Positions 8,326 through 18,137 of a stretch of DNA of 64,000 nt are shown piece by piece. A program made the translations under genes and the position numbers. Each line of letters starts with the position of its first letter. Positions within the stretch are counted from its first letter, which is position 1. The notes below the pieces were generated by a model, which made no database searches, was not told where the DNA came from, and was given only the letters and a program-made list of their open reading frames with translations. The stretch comes from an uncultured Aquimarina sp. (lineage in GTDB: Bacteria > Bacteroidota > Bacteroidia > Flavobacteriales > Flavobacteriaceae): NCBI GenBank assembly GCA_947492105.1, contig CANLMN010000001.1, forward strand, positions 124,001-188,000, given 5' to 3'.

Positions 8326-9525
8326 ATGACAATACAGAACTCTCCCTTTACAGCATCGCAGTTGCTACCCCAAGAAGAAATGCTTGAAATATCAAAAAAA
8401 AAGGGAGAATTATTTATCGGAATTCCACGAGAAACTTCTTATCAAGAGAAACGCGTTTGTCTCACACCAGATGCCGTTGCAGCACTCACAGCACATGGAC
8501 ATCGTGTCCTAATAGAATCCAATGCAGGTATTAATGCTAGTTTTACAGACCAGAATTATAGCGAATCAGGAGCTGAGATCACCAATGACACCTCAAAAGT
8601 ATTTGGATGTCCTATTGTGCTCAAAGTAGAACCTCCCTCATTAGAAGAACTGGAGCTAATGAACCCGCAAACGGTTCTTATATCTGCCTTGCAACTAAAA
8701 ACGCAATCCAAAAAATATTTCGAAACCCTTGCCACCAAGCGCATCACCGCTATGGCTTTTGAATTTATCCGAGATGAAGTAGGCGCCTATCCGGCTGTTC
8801 GTGCCCTTAGTGAAATTGCAGGTACATCTGCTGTACTCATTGCTGCAGAGCTAATGAGTAACCCCAACCTAGGTTCTGGCTTGATGATGGGTAACATTAG
8901 CGGAGTACCACCAGTAGAAGTTGTAATTATCGGTGCGGGTACTGTTGGTGAATTTGCCGCGCGTTCTGCTATTGGATTAGGTGCAGGAGTCAAAGTATTT
9001 GACAACTCTATCTCCAAACTACGTTGTTTACAAACTGCTATAGGACGTCCAGTTTACACCTCTACCATACAACCCAAAATCTTATTAAAAGCCTTACGAC
9101 GCTCCGATGTTGTCATTGGCGCTGTACGTGGCAAAGATCGTTCTCCAATATTGGTGTCCGAAGAAATGGTAGAAGCAATGAAACCAGGTTCTATTATTAT
9201 TGATGTTAGTATTGACATGGGTGGTTGTTTCGAAACCAGTGAAGTTACTTCACATGATAACCCTACTTTTGTAAAACATGGAGTAAATCATTATTGTGTT
9301 CCAAACATTCCGTCTAGATACCCAAAAACATCTTCCATTTCCATTAGTAATATCTTTACACCATACTTATTACAAATTGCAGAAGAAGGTGGCATAGAGC
9401 AAGCCGTACGTTTTGATAAAGGCCTGAAAAATGGATTGTATTTCTACCATGGTATTTTGACTAATAAGTCTGTTGCTGATTGGTTTGATTTGACGTATAG
9501 AGATATTAATTTATTGATTCTATAA
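8326..9525 (+). CDS. ald: Alanine dehydrogenase
   Basis: 399 aa of the AlaDH/PNT family. The N-terminal substrate domain carries IGIPRETSYQEKRVCLTP and VLIESNAG. The Rossmann NAD domain has VVIIGAGTVGEFAARSAIGLG near residue 205, then VFDNS. Later motifs are GAVRGKDRSPILVSEEMV and IIDVSIDMGGCFETS. The enzyme interconverts L-alanine and pyruvate with NAD+ and ammonia. It is about 25 residues longer than classical Ald, with an N-terminal extension (MTIQNSPFTASQLLPQEEML) seen in Bacteroidota homologues. Pyridine-nucleotide transhydrogenase alpha subunit is the alternative family member, but the single-subunit length and the lack of a transhydrogenase partner favour Ald. Confidence 0.9.
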   Translation: MTIQNSPFTASQLLPQEEMLEISKKKGELFIGIPRETSYQEKRVCLTPDAVAALTAHGHRVLIESNAGINASFTDQNYSESGAEITNDTSKVFGCPIVLKVEPPSLEELELMNPQTVLISALQLKTQSKKYFETLATKRITAMAFEFIRDEVGAYPAVRALSEIAGTSAVLIAAELMSNPNLGSGLMMGNISGVPPVEVVIIGAGTVGEFAARSAIGLGAGVKVFDNSISKLRCLQTAIGRPVYTSTIQPKILLKALRRSDVVIGAVRGKDRSPILVSEEMVEAMKPGSIIIDVSIDMGGCFETSEVTSHDNPTFVKHGVNHYCVPNIPSRYPKTSSISISNIFTPYLLQIAEEGGIEQAVRFDKGLKNGLYFYHGILTNKSVADWFDLTYRDINLLIL

Positions 9526-9730
9526 ATACCCCAATAACCCTGCATAAAAAAGAGGGGTTTCTCCACACTTGCCTAACCTCAAAAATTACGTACCTACCAG
9601 GCTATTTTAGCACTAAATCATACAATGTACATCTCTCGGGTGTCTATTACAAAAAATGATCACAGGCTAATACAAGTACGTAATGTCGCATAACGCATGT
9701 TTTTGAAACGAATCTAATCTATATAATTTA

Positions 9731-9896
9731 ACATCAAATTAGCTATATAATGTCGTATATCAGCCTTGTTCTTTTTCTATCTAAATGCCTTGCTCATATA
9801 TTCCCATAGCCATGGCTATGCAATAGCATCACGGTGTTTTTACATAAAAAAAACAACCGTGTCATTAATACGAACTTATATACCTAAATTGAATAT
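9731..9896 (+). repeat. MITE-like element B, copy 2
   Basis: Matches the B copy inside element C at 4579-4741 in the same orientation. Shared blocks include TTAGCTATATAATGTCG, TTTTTCTATCTAAATGCCTTG, CATAGCCATGGCTATG, AGCATCACGGTGTTTTTACA and TTATATACCTAAATTG. The terminal ATACC-type bases are eroded at both ends, suggesting an old copy. Confidence 0.75.
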
Positions 9897-9930
9897 AAAT
9901 TGAACTGGATAGTACTCCTAAAATTTAATT

Positions 9931-9974
9931 AAAAGAAAAAACCTGTAACAGTGATGTTACAGGTTTTTTCTTTT
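9931..9974. terminator. Bidirectional terminator, ald / GH16
   Basis: A perfect 20-bp stem (9931-9950 with 9955-9974) with the 4-nt loop GTGA. The stem core is ACCTGTAACA, with A- and T-rich outer parts that supply a U-tract on either strand. It lies between convergent genes. Confidence 0.85.
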
Positions 9975-9995
9975 AATTGTACGTTATAATTTTTT

Positions 9996-11165
9996 CTATT
10001 TATTCAGGCGAATTATATATTTCTCTCTCTTGTCAACGACAATAAAATATTTTCCAGAGGGTAGATAAGAAATATCTATCGATTGTCCTCTTCGATAATC
10101 TTTTACTTTTTTAATTAATTCTCCAACTCCATTTTGAATCAAAATTGTCTTTGCGTTTACTGGTGTTTTAAACATCAACAAATTTTGCTCTTCATTTGTA
10201 TACGCATTATTCATAACAGAGGCACCACCAATCTTCTTAGATGCCGACGCAACAGCCTTAGGCTTTGTTGTCTTTGGTGTTGGTGCTGTCACAGGCGGTT
10301 CGTTTACGGTTCCCACTTCTGCTGTATCCTGAATAATCTGTTCCTCGGCAGTTTTTGTCTCCCTTGCCGCTACCGGAACATCACCAGTAACATCGATAGG
10401 CGGCGTACCACTATAACCTGGTTTGCTAGCCTCTGTAAGTGACAATACAAGATACCCATCAACAAAATTGGCATTTTGCGGATCAAAATCTACATTACTC
10501 ACATCAAAAGTCCAACTAGCCGTACCCCATCTACTTGTATTATGCCGATCAAAATCATCTGTCCAGGTTGGTTTAGAAACGAAACCTGATCCATCCCAAG
10601 CATAATACTTGATCCAATTCACATAGGCATGCACTGGTACTACATTAGTATCAAAAGGGCCAACCCAATTCACACTATTAGAAGACCAAATATTAAAATG
10701 AAAAGACATTGGATCTGTCAATTCTTTGGCCTTTCCGTTCTCTAATTCTCTTACCAAAACCCCATCAATCTTCCATGTAACGCTATTTGGTTTCCACTCT
10801 ATCGTATAGGTATGATAATTTTTGGATAATTCAATTCCTGTATCAAATACCTCTTCTACATTAGGTGCACCAGGAGTATCCGTTACAATATTAGATTGAA
10901 ATGTTTGCGCATTACTTTTTCCAAAAATTTCCAAATCTACTTCCTCCCAAATCTCACTACCATCTTTGGCTGTATCTGTAAAGGTATAAAAGGAAGAAAG
11001 AATACCGCTTCCTTTAGCCGCTAACATACGCACCTCTATCTTACCATACAAATAGGTATTTCCTTTTGTATATAATTCAGCACCCTTGTAGAGTTTGTCA
11101 TCTTGAGCATTTGCTAGTTGAACTAACATAAGGACTAAAGAACATGTTAAAATAATTTTTTTCAT
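9996..11165 (-). CDS. Secreted GH16-family glucanase with C-terminal sorting-like domain
   Basis: 389 aa. A signal peptide (residues 1-20, cleaved after LANA) precedes a concanavalin-like GH16 domain (about 25-260). The active-site motif is EVDLEIFG, with E75 as likely nucleophile, D77 and E79 as likely acid/base; this ExDxE spacing is the lichenase/licheninase-like type. HTYTIEWKPNSVTWKIDGV and FNIWSSNSVNWVGPFD complete the sheet. A Thr/Pro/Lys linker (about 275-315) leads to a final domain of about 75 residues ending in GKYFIVVDKREKYIIRLNK, which resembles type IX secretion sorting domains. Substrate (mixed-linked glucan, laminarin, or a chitin-glucan transglycosylase-like role) cannot be decided. 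Confidence 0.85.
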   Translation of the reverse strand: MKKIILTCSLVLMLVQLANAQDDKLYKGAELYTKGNTYLYGKIEVRMLAAKGSGILSSFYTFTDTAKDGSEIWEEVDLEIFGKSNAQTFQSNIVTDTPGAPNVEEVFDTGIELSKNYHTYTIEWKPNSVTWKIDGVLVRELENGKAKELTDPMSFHFNIWSSNSVNWVGPFDTNVVPVHAYVNWIKYYAWDGSGFVSKPTWTDDFDRHNTSRWGTASWTFDVSNVDFDPQNANFVDGYLVLSLTEASKPGYSGTPPIDVTGDVPVAARETKTAEEQIIQDTAEVGTVNEPPVTAPTPKTTKPKAVASASKKIGGASVMNNAYTNEEQNLLMFKTPVNAKTILIQNGVGELIKKVKDYRRGQSIDISYLPSGKYFIVVDKREKYIIRLNK

Positions 11166-11709
11166 CTGGGACAGAATGTTTTCTAAATTTTAAGCTGAAA
11201 TTGATTAACAAAAATAAGAATAAAAATCTAATATGACTAAAGCAATGAAAATCAAATACTTAAGCTAAGCAAACCACCTTACATTTAAGTTACTAAAACT
11301 CAATTACTAATATATTCATTTTCTTATAACATATTACTATAAAGCTTTTTGAAAATGAAAAATACAAATAATTTTTTAGATTCATCTATAAATCTAATGA
11401 TCTTCTAAACAAATTTGATGCCAAAAAATAAAGGCTGTTATCAAAGCATTTTACAATAACTTTATGATTTAATGTTTTTCTCACCTCTTACATATTATTT
11501 AAAACCATAAACAAAAACATGTAACAAGCTCTAAAACAGGTATTTTAACCAAAAAAAGCAGCGCATATGCGTCTCCAACAAACAAAACCAATGACCTGTA
11601 ATTCCTTTGCTATCAAAATATTGCTATTTGCTCATTTGGTAAATCAAAAATCCCCTTGAGAACAAGCTTTCAAGGGGATTTTTAGTAATTCTATAAATAA
11701 ATACTAAGA
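11166..11709. other. AT-rich gap with terminator for the nqr operon
   Basis: 544 bp upstream of the GH16 gene and downstream of nqrF. The only support is for a hairpin at 11646-11683. No ORF with protein-like composition and no repeat of the A-D families was seen. Confidence 0.65.
11646..11683 (-). terminator. nqr operon terminator
   Basis: A 13-bp stem (11646-11658 with 11671-11683) with core TCCCCTTG and a 12-nt loop. It carries an A-tract on the plus strand, hence a U-tract for the minus-strand nqr message, and lies 27 bp after the nqrF stop. Confidence 0.8.
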
Positions 11710-13017
11710 TTATCCTCCAAAATCGTCAAATCTTACATTTTCTGGTGGCACACCAAAATCATCAGCCATTTTTTCTACAGCTTTGTTCATTAATGGTGGT
11801 CCACAGAAGTAAAATTCAATATCTTCTGGTGCTTCATGATGAGACAAATAGTTATCAATTACTACTTGATGTACAAATCCGATAAAACCATCACCTTCTG
11901 CATCCAAGCTACTTTTTACTTTCCAATTATCCTCTTCCATTGGTTCGGATAGTGCGATATAAAACTTAAAGTTCGGAAAATCTTTTTCCAAAGCTCTAAA
12001 ATGATCTGTATAGAACAATTCTCTCTTAGATCGTCCTCCGTACCAGTAAGAAACTTTTCTACCAGATTTTAATGTTCTAAATAAGTGATAGAGATGCGAG
12101 CGCATTGGCGCCATACCAGCACCACCACCTACATAAATCATTTCTGCATCACTATGATTAATAAAAAACTCTCCATAAGGCCCAGAGATCGTTACTTTGT
12201 CTCCTGGTTTTTTTGAGAAAATATACGACGATGCCACACCTGGATTCACATCCATCCATCCATTTTTTGCACGATCCCATGGTGGTGTCGCGATACGCAC
12301 ATTCAGCATAATATCTCTACCTTCTGCAGGATAAGAAGCCATAGAGTATGCTCGCTCTACAGTTTCTTCATTCTTCATAACCAATGGCCATAAGTTGAAC
12401 TTATCCCATTCTAACTGAAATTTATCTGGAGTTTCGTGTTCTTCGGGATGTGCAGTAATATCCATATCCTGGAATTTGACCTCACAATTAGGTATTTCTA
12501 TCTGTATATACCCACCTGCTTCATAATCCATATCCTCCGGAATTCGCACTACAAACTCTTTGATAAATGAAGCTACGTTATAGTTACGAACTACTTCTGC
12601 CTGCCATTTTTTAATACCAAAAACTTCTTCTGGCACCTTGATAACCATATCTTGTTTCACCTTTACCTGACATCCTAAACGCCATCCCTCAGCAGCTTCT
12701 TTTCTCGTAAAATGTGGTTCTTCTGTAGGTAACAAATCTCCACCACCTTCTAGTACTTGACATTTGCACTGTACACATGTACCACCACCTCCACACGCAG
12801 ATGGCAAAAATATTTTATTATTACCCAAAGTAGATAATAAAGATGATCCAGAAGACACCTCTATAGAATCACCACCATTAATTGCCAATTTTACTGGACC
12901 TGATGGTGCAAGTTTTTCTTTTGCAAATAATAGAATACCTACCAAGATCAAGATCAAGACTAGGAAAGCAACTACTGTTGCCAAGATTGTTCCTCCAATA
13001 CTGACTGCTAAAATCAT
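11710..13017 (-). CDS. nqrF: Na+-translocating NADH:quinone reductase subunit F
   Basis: 435 aa, the NADH-oxidising subunit. One N-terminal membrane helix (residues 5-28) is followed by a 2Fe-2S ferredoxin domain with [16 protein letters not shown] and a distal Cys in WRLGCQV. The FAD domain has [10 protein letters not shown] and the NAD(H) domain has [15 protein letters not shown] and FYFCGPPLM. It passes electrons from NADH via FAD and the Fe-S cluster into the Nqr core. It is last in the six-gene operon and starts 1 bp after nqrE. Confidence 0.97.
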   Translation of the reverse strand: MILAVSIGGTILATVVAFLVLILILVGILLFAKEKLAPSGPVKLAINGGDSIEVSSGSSLLSTLGNNKIFLPSACGGGGTCVQCKCQVLEGGGDLLPTEEPHFTRKEAAEGWRLGCQVKVKQDMVIKVPEEVFGIKKWQAEVVRNYNVASFIKEFVVRIPEDMDYEAGGYIQIEIPNCEVKFQDMDITAHPEEHETPDKFQLEWDKFNLWPLVMKNEETVERAYSMASYPAEGRDIMLNVRIATPPWDRAKNGWMDVNPGVASSYIFSKKPGDKVTISGPYGEFFINHSDAEMIYVGGGAGMAPMRSHLYHLFRTLKSGRKVSYWYGGRSKRELFYTDHFRALEKDFPNFKFYIALSEPMEEDNWKVKSSLDAEGDGFIGFVHQVVIDNYLSHHEAPEDIEFYFCGPPLMNKAVEKMADDFGVPPENVRFDDFGG

Positions 13018-13018
13018 A

Positions 13019-13738
13019 TTACTCCTGTATTATGTTTGTATTTTTAATGGTAACATCTACCAATTTGTTTTCATCTACTTCTTCTGCCTGTTCTGTTGGA
13101 GCTGCTGCCTTTGGCTCATCACCTCCTGTAAGCATTCCTCCAAAACTCATAAATCCAATTGCCATTAGACCCGTAAGAATAAATGTAATTCCCAATCCAC
13201 GCAATGGAGCTGGAATATTGGAATAACGAATTTTTTCTCGTATGGCAGCAATTGCCAAGATAGCCAAAAACCATCCTATCCCTGATCCAACACCATAAAC
13301 CGCCGCATGGCTAATACCTGGAAATTCTTTTTGCTGCATGAATAAGGATCCACCCAAGATTGCACAGTTTACTGCTATTAAAGGCAAAAATATCCCTAAG
13401 GAATTATATAATGATGGAGAGAACTTCTCTACAACAATCTCTACCAACTGTACCATAGTCGCAATGGTTGCTATAAAAAGAATAAAGGTCAAAAAACTTA
13501 AATCATAACCTGCATATTCTGGTCCTAGCCAACTCAAAGCTCCTTCTTGCAAAATATACTTATCTAATAACCAATTCAGCGGAACGGTAATTGCAAGTAC
13601 AAAAATTACCGCTGCTCCAAGTCCAACAGCTGTTGCTACTTTTTTGGAAACTGCCAAGTACGAACACATCCCCAAAAAGAAGGCAAATACCATATTATCT
13701 ATAAAAATAGATTTCAAAAACAATTCTAAATATTCCAT
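13019..13738 (-). CDS. nqrE: Na+-translocating NADH:quinone reductase subunit E
   Basis: 239 aa with six membrane helices. Family motifs are the [20 protein letters not shown]-type start, [12 protein letters not shown], and [12 protein letters not shown], in which a Cys of the intramembrane Fe centre shared with NqrD is expected. After the last helix (about residue 200) there is an extra hydrophilic tail of about 35 residues rich in Glu, Ala and Asp ([20 protein letters not shown]). Classical NqrE ends near 200 aa, so this tail is an addition. The gene lies 30 bp from nqrD and 1 bp from nqrF. Confidence 0.96.
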   Translation of the reverse strand: MEYLELFLKSIFIDNMVFAFFLGMCSYLAVSKKVATAVGLGAAVIFVLAITVPLNWLLDKYILQEGALSWLGPEYAGYDLSFLTFILFIATIATMVQLVEIVVEKFSPSLYNSLGIFLPLIAVNCAILGGSLFMQQKEFPGISHAAVYGVGSGIGWFLAILAIAAIREKIRYSNIPAPLRGLGITFILTGLMAIGFMSFGGMLTGGDEPKAAAPTEQAEEVDENKLVDVTIKNTNIIQE

Positions 13739-13768
13739 TATTTCGTTTTTTTTACTGTAAATACAGTA

Positions 13769-14461
13769 TTAATTTTCTTCGATTAGATTTGTGTTTCTAC
13801 TACGTTGTATCCAGATAATAATTCCTACCGTAATCAACGCCATTGGCGCTAATACCATAAAACCATTATTCTCATAGCCCAAAGCATACAATCCTGTTTT
13901 TGCTATCGGATCTCCCAATACCTGAAAACCAAATAATGTCCCTGACCCTAACAACTCTCTAAAGAATGCTACAATCACCAATAAAACACCATATCCAGCA
14001 GCATTACCAACACCATCCAAAAATGATTTCCAAGGACCATTAGCCAATGCAAATGCCTCAAAACGACCCATGATTATACAGTTGGTAATAATTAACCCAA
14101 TAAATGCTCCTAACTGCTTACTCAATTCATATGCATACGCCTTCAGAACTTGATCAACGACAATCACCAAAGCAGCAACCACTACCAATTGTACAATAAT
14201 CCGAATCTTTGATGGAATGATATTACGCATTAATGAAATAACAACGTTACCCACCCCAAGAACAAATATTACCGAAATTGCCATAATGATTGATGGCTTG
14301 AGTTGTGCCGTAATCGCCAAAGCAGAACATATTCCTAATACCTGAATTGTTACCGGGTTATCGTCTGTAAGTGGATCCGAAAGTAATTTCTTATTCTTTT
14401 TAGAAAACAAAGGCTCTTTTGGCTCTTTTACTACTGTTTCTTTTTCTTGTACTTCAGCCAT
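13769..14461 (-). CDS. nqrD: Na+-translocating NADH:quinone reductase subunit D
   Basis: 230 aa with about six membrane helices. Motifs include LLSDPLTDDNPVTIQVLGIC near residue 30, where the Cys is in the Fe-site position, and LIITNCIIMGRFEAFA in the middle, which holds the second conserved Cys. The N-terminus (MAEVQEKETVVKEPKEPLFS) is a charged cytoplasmic extension. The start overlaps the nqrC stop by one base (TAATG), a typical sign of translational coupling. Confidence 0.96.
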   Translation of the reverse strand: MAEVQEKETVVKEPKEPLFSKKNKKLLSDPLTDDNPVTIQVLGICSALAITAQLKPSIIMAISVIFVLGVGNVVISLMRNIIPSKIRIIVQLVVVAALVIVVDQVLKAYAYELSKQLGAFIGLIITNCIIMGRFEAFALANGPWKSFLDGVGNAAGYGVLLVIVAFFRELLGSGTLFGFQVLGDPIAKTGLYALGYENNGFMVLAPMALITVGIIIWIQRSRNTNLIEEN

Positions 14462-15219
14462 TATGATTTTTTTAAAGTGTTAAAATAAGGCATGTATGAT
14501 TTAATCCCCTTTTTGACCATTGCAGTCACCCCGTTTCCAGTTATCGTTGCTCCTGCCAAAGCATCTACAGCATTGTCATCTTTACGTTCATTTGTAGGAT
14601 CTGCATTTCCTTTTTTGACTTCAATGCCTTTGTAATTTCCATTGGCATCTACAATCTTTTCTCCGATAAAATCCTCTCGAAAGTATGCTTCTTTAATATT
14701 TGCACCAAGACCAGGAGTCTCTCCTTTGTGATCAAAAAATGCACCTTTTACGGTATCAAAATTTTCGTTCAATGCTACATATCCCCAAATCGCGTCCCAA
14801 AGTCCATTACCACGGATAGGTACAATATAAAATTTCTCTCCATCCTTATTACCTATAAACAAAGGGTAACGAGGTTTGTATCCAGCATCTTGCTTAGCTC
14901 TATCTGCTTCCTTTTTTATATTAACATCAAAAGCTTCAGTAGTTTTTGTAGCCTTACCTCCTTGTATAATATACTGTTCGCTTCCTACATACTTATCAAA
15001 GAATTCTTGCGCTTTTTCTGCTGCTACGAATTCATTTGTATCTGCTTCATCAGTTACATTCATAGCAAACAAAATATTCTGCTGCTTTTCCTTCTTTTTG
15101 TTAATTGCTATATCCGGTTTTAATGCAGATGACACTCCAGCCAACAATACACCGACTACAAATACCATTACTATGGCAAATATGATCGTATAACTATTTT
15201 TATCAGTATTCATTGCCAT
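14461..15219 (-). CDS. nqrC: Na+-translocating NADH:quinone reductase subunit C
   Basis: 252 aa. One membrane helix (residues 12-30) is followed by a large periplasmic FMN-binding domain. The flavinylation site is the Thr of DALAGATIT near residue 225, where FMN would be attached covalently by ApbE; no apbE gene is in the window. GNGLWDAIWGYVAL and GETPGLGANI are the other conserved blocks. It overlaps nqrD by one base and follows nqrB by 2 bp. Confidence 0.96.
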   Translation of the reverse strand: MAMNTDKNSYTIIFAIVMVFVVGVLLAGVSSALKPDIAINKKKEKQQNILFAMNVTDEADTNEFVAAEKAQEFFDKYVGSEQYIIQGGKATKTTEAFDVNIKKEADRAKQDAGYKPRYPLFIGNKDGEKFYIVPIRGNGLWDAIWGYVALNENFDTVKGAFFDHKGETPGLGANIKEAYFREDFIGEKIVDANGNYKGIEVKKGNADPTNERKDDNAVDALAGATITGNGVTAMVKKGIKSYMPYFNTLKKS

Positions 15220-15221
15220 GA

Positions 15222-16448
15222 TTACGCGGTTTTAAGTTTTAATCGTTTCATTCTTTTATTAATATTCCCCTGCACTACATAATGATCGATTGTAGGTGCA
15301 AAAACATTCATCAGTAATATCGCCAAAAAGACTCCTTCTGGGTATGCTGGATTGAAAACACGAATCAGAATAGAGATAAAACCTATTAGAAAGCCATAAA
15401 TCCATTTCCCTTTGTTTGTTTGAGAACCAGATACTGGATCTGTAGCCATAAACACTACTCCAAAAGCAATACTCCCAATGATTAAATGTTGCCAAAAAGG
15501 GGTACTCATGAGTCCATAAAACTTACTTGATTCTGTAATCCAACCAGAGTCCACTATTCCATTAAATAATAATCCCATGACCGCTGCTCCTGCAAAACCA
15601 CTAAGGATTATTCTCCAACTTCCTATTTTGGTAAAAATCAATATGGCAGCGCCTATTAATACCAGAAGTGTAGAGGTCTCTCCCACAGATCCAGGAATAA
15701 AACCATAAAACATATCTGCATAACTATATGCTACATCATTACTTTGCGCCAAACTACCTAGGATTGTTTCTCCCGAAATAGCATCTAATTTTGCTCCACC
15801 TGCAATAGCATTCGAACGATCTACAGCACCATGTACCCATACCTTATCCCCAGACATCCAAGTTGGATATGCAAAGAATAAAAAGGCTCTAATCGTCAAA
15901 GCAGGATTCAAGACATTCATACCTGTACCTCCAAAAACTTCTTTTCCGATAACCACACCAAATACTACCGCAACGGCTAGCATCCACAAAGGAATATCAA
16001 CAGGAACGATTAATGGTACAAGCATACCAGTTACTAGATACCCTTCTTCGACCTCATGCTTCTTGATTACAGCAAATAGAAATTCTACCGCTAGACCAAC
16101 AACATAAGACACCACTACCAATGGCAAGATAGTCCATGCTCCTACCAAAAAGTTATCCAATGTCCAAAATTCGGCACTAAAAAAACCACCACTCACTGCT
16201 TGAATCTCTCCTGCTGCTAAGTAGTGTTGATATCCTGCATTAAACATACCAAAAATCAAACATGGCACCAATGCCATGATTACGATATTCATGGTACGTT
16301 TCAAATCATCTGCTGCTCGAACATGAGCACCAGAATGTGTCGTCTCATTAGGCAAATACAAAAAAGTATGTATTGCATTAAAAGCTGGAGCCATTTTTGT
16401 ACCTCTATATTTTTCTTTGAGGTCATGCATCTTTTCTTTTAAACTCAT
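15222..16448 (-). CDS. nqrB: Na+-translocating NADH:quinone reductase subunit B
   Basis: 408 aa, the large membrane subunit that binds quinone, riboflavin and covalent FMN and is thought to form the sodium path. Family hallmarks are the cytoplasmic N-terminus, HVRAADDLKRTMNIVI, GTGMNVLNPALTIRAFLFF, the flavinylation motif GSVGETSTL (Thr modified), and FMATDPVSGSQTNKGKWIYG near the C-terminus. Length is standard. The gene lies 13 bp after nqrA and 2 bp before nqrC. Confidence 0.97.
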   Translation of the reverse strand: MSLKEKMHDLKEKYRGTKMAPAFNAIHTFLYLPNETTHSGAHVRAADDLKRTMNIVIMALVPCLIFGMFNAGYQHYLAAGEIQAVSGGFFSAEFWTLDNFLVGAWTILPLVVVSYVVGLAVEFLFAVIKKHEVEEGYLVTGMLVPLIVPVDIPLWMLAVAVVFGVVIGKEVFGGTGMNVLNPALTIRAFLFFAYPTWMSGDKVWVHGAVDRSNAIAGGAKLDAISGETILGSLAQSNDVAYSYADMFYGFIPGSVGETSTLLVLIGAAILIFTKIGSWRIILSGFAGAAVMGLLFNGIVDSGWITESSKFYGLMSTPFWQHLIIGSIAFGVVFMATDPVSGSQTNKGKWIYGFLIGFISILIRVFNPAYPEGVFLAILLMNVFAPTIDHYVVQGNINKRMKRLKLKTA

Positions 16449-16461
16449 AACTATTTTATTT

Positions 16462-17817
16462 TTAGCCTATTTCTTTATACATTAAATCCAAACCTTCTCT
16501 AATAATTTCTTGATGAGGCTGTTTGGACACACAAATAAATTCTGTCAGAGCAAAATCTTCTGGTGCGATTTCGTATGCTCCCAATTGTTCCATTGCATCC
16601 AAATCTTTCACAATAAATGCTTTGAGTAATTGTAATGGGTAGATATCCAATGGAAAAACTTCTTCGTAGTTCCCTGTAGTCACAAAAGCTCTATGCTCAC
16701 CGTTTGTATTGGTGTTCAATTCATACTTTTTGTTGGGAAACAACCAAGAAAATGTGAGTGCTCTGGATGTACTCACTTTGTTTGTAATAGGCTTGTTCCA
16801 TCCAAAAAACTCATAATCGTTTCCTTCAGGAATAATGGTTACTTCGCTACTATATGCACTCAAGTGACCATCCGGTTTTATCGCAACACCTGTTAATACG
16901 TTGCCGCTTATAACACGGATATTGGTTTCTTTAACACCAGAATTATACACAAAGGTAGAAACCTCTGCTCCAATCGTGGTCTTATAATATTTTGGGGACT
17001 TCACAGAAGAGCCTACAAGAGCAATGGTACGCTCGGCATTATATCTCCCAGTGAGTAACAACTCACCCATAATTACCAAATCCTGAGGTGACACTACCCA
17101 AACAATCTCTCCTTTATTCAGAGGATCTATACGGGCGATCTGCACACTCACATTACCAGCAGGGTGTGGCCCCGTTACTTTGTGTAGTGTAATATTTTTG
17201 AGACCAGAAAAAACGGATGCGTTTGATTTTCCATCGATAGATACATGTACTGCTCCACTGGTCAATTTACTTAACGCTGTTGTTGCAGCTTGCAATTCTG
17301 CCTCTTTGCCTCTAAGAACATATTCGGTATCCGCTGACAAGGGTGCTGATGCATAAGCAGAAACAAATATTCCTTTTGGTGCTTGATTTGGATCAGCGAT
17401 AATGTCATAAGGGCGCTGTTTGATAAAAGGCCAACAACCTGCGGCTAGCAAGTGTTCTTTTACCTGTTCTCCGTCCATGACATCTGGGTTTTTCACCCCA
17501 AAATCTTGATACTTTTGTTCTTTGTCTCCAAGAATCTTGTAAGCTAGTATTTTTCTTTTTGCTCCTCTCACAATTTCTACAACCTCACCACTTACAGGAG
17601 AAGGAAATAAAATCTTATCATTGTTTTTGGAATAGAAAAGTGTTTCGCCAGCTTTAACCTCTGTTCCAGCTTTTGCTACTACCTTTGGAATGATTCCGTG
17701 AAAATCATCTGGTTTAATTGCGTAGATATTACTTCTTGTAGCTTGTTCTGTGACTTTCTCAGCCTCACCCACAAGCTTGATATCTAAACCTTTCTTGATA
17801 CGAATGTCTTTTGACAT
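16462..17817 (-). CDS. nqrA: Na+-translocating NADH:quinone reductase subunit A
   Basis: 451 aa, soluble cytoplasmic subunit. It begins with the family N-terminus (IRIKKGLDIKLVGEAE), then VKAGETLFYSKNN and LFPSPVSGEVVEIVRGAKRK of a lipoyl/biotinyl-like fold, KQRPYDIIADP, and VTGPHPAGNVSVQIARIDPLN further on. First gene of nqrABCDEF, so the operon promoter should lie between this start and 18137. The complex couples NADH oxidation to Na+ export, in keeping with a marine lifestyle. Confidence 0.96.
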   Translation of the reverse strand: MSKDIRIKKGLDIKLVGEAEKVTEQATRSNIYAIKPDDFHGIIPKVVAKAGTEVKAGETLFYSKNNDKILFPSPVSGEVVEIVRGAKRKILAYKILGDKEQKYQDFGVKNPDVMDGEQVKEHLLAAGCWPFIKQRPYDIIADPNQAPKGIFVSAYASAPLSADTEYVLRGKEAELQAATTALSKLTSGAVHVSIDGKSNASVFSGLKNITLHKVTGPHPAGNVSVQIARIDPLNKGEIVWVVSPQDLVIMGELLLTGRYNAERTIALVGSSVKSPKYYKTTIGAEVSTFVYNSGVKETNIRVISGNVLTGVAIKPDGHLSAYSSEVTIIPEGNDYEFFGWNKPITNKVSTSRALTFSWLFPNKKYELNTNTNGEHRAFVTTGNYEEVFPLDIYPLQLLKAFIVKDLDAMEQLGAYEIAPEDFALTEFICVSKQPHQEIIREGLDLMYKEIG

Positions 17818-18137
17818 GTGTTAGTTTATGTTAATTATAACTAAAAATCGGTGCAAATTTATGAATTTATCAATGAGTTTAACAGCAAATCCGCAAAAAA
17901 ATGCCTTAACAAAACTGTTAAACCTTTATTAAGCTTTTGACACACCTTTACATAAGGCAAAAAAAATGCAATTCTATGATATATACAACGTCAAGGTATG
18001 GTTTTTGATTATATTTACTCGAAAATCCAAAAAAGATTACTCTTATTTAGATTCGTTCAAAGAAACGTTTTGCGTTTTGAGGAATCTAATGATCAAAATA
18101 AAACACTAATTCACCCAGAATTGAAGCTCAGCATTAC
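17818..18137. other. Divergent promoter region, nqrA / T9SS plug gene
   Basis: 320 bp AT-rich spacer between divergent genes. A possible minus-strand promoter for nqr is at 17854-17861. I could not identify a convincing box for the plus-strand gene. Confidence 0.5.
17854..17861 (-). promoter_or_regulatory. -7 box of the nqr operon promoter
   Basis: On the minus strand this reads TAAATTTG, matching TAnnTTTG. A TTTG at 17886-17889 lies 24 bp upstream, slightly further than the usual -33 spacing. The start would be about 30 nt before the nqrA ATG. Confidence 0.35.

Larger units (their letters stand above)
9526..9995. other. Intergenic region with element B and a strong terminator
   Basis: 470 bp between convergent ald and the GH16 gene. 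It holds element B copy 2 (9731-9896) and a 44-bp hairpin (9931-9974). Nothing else was recognised. Confidence 0.7.
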
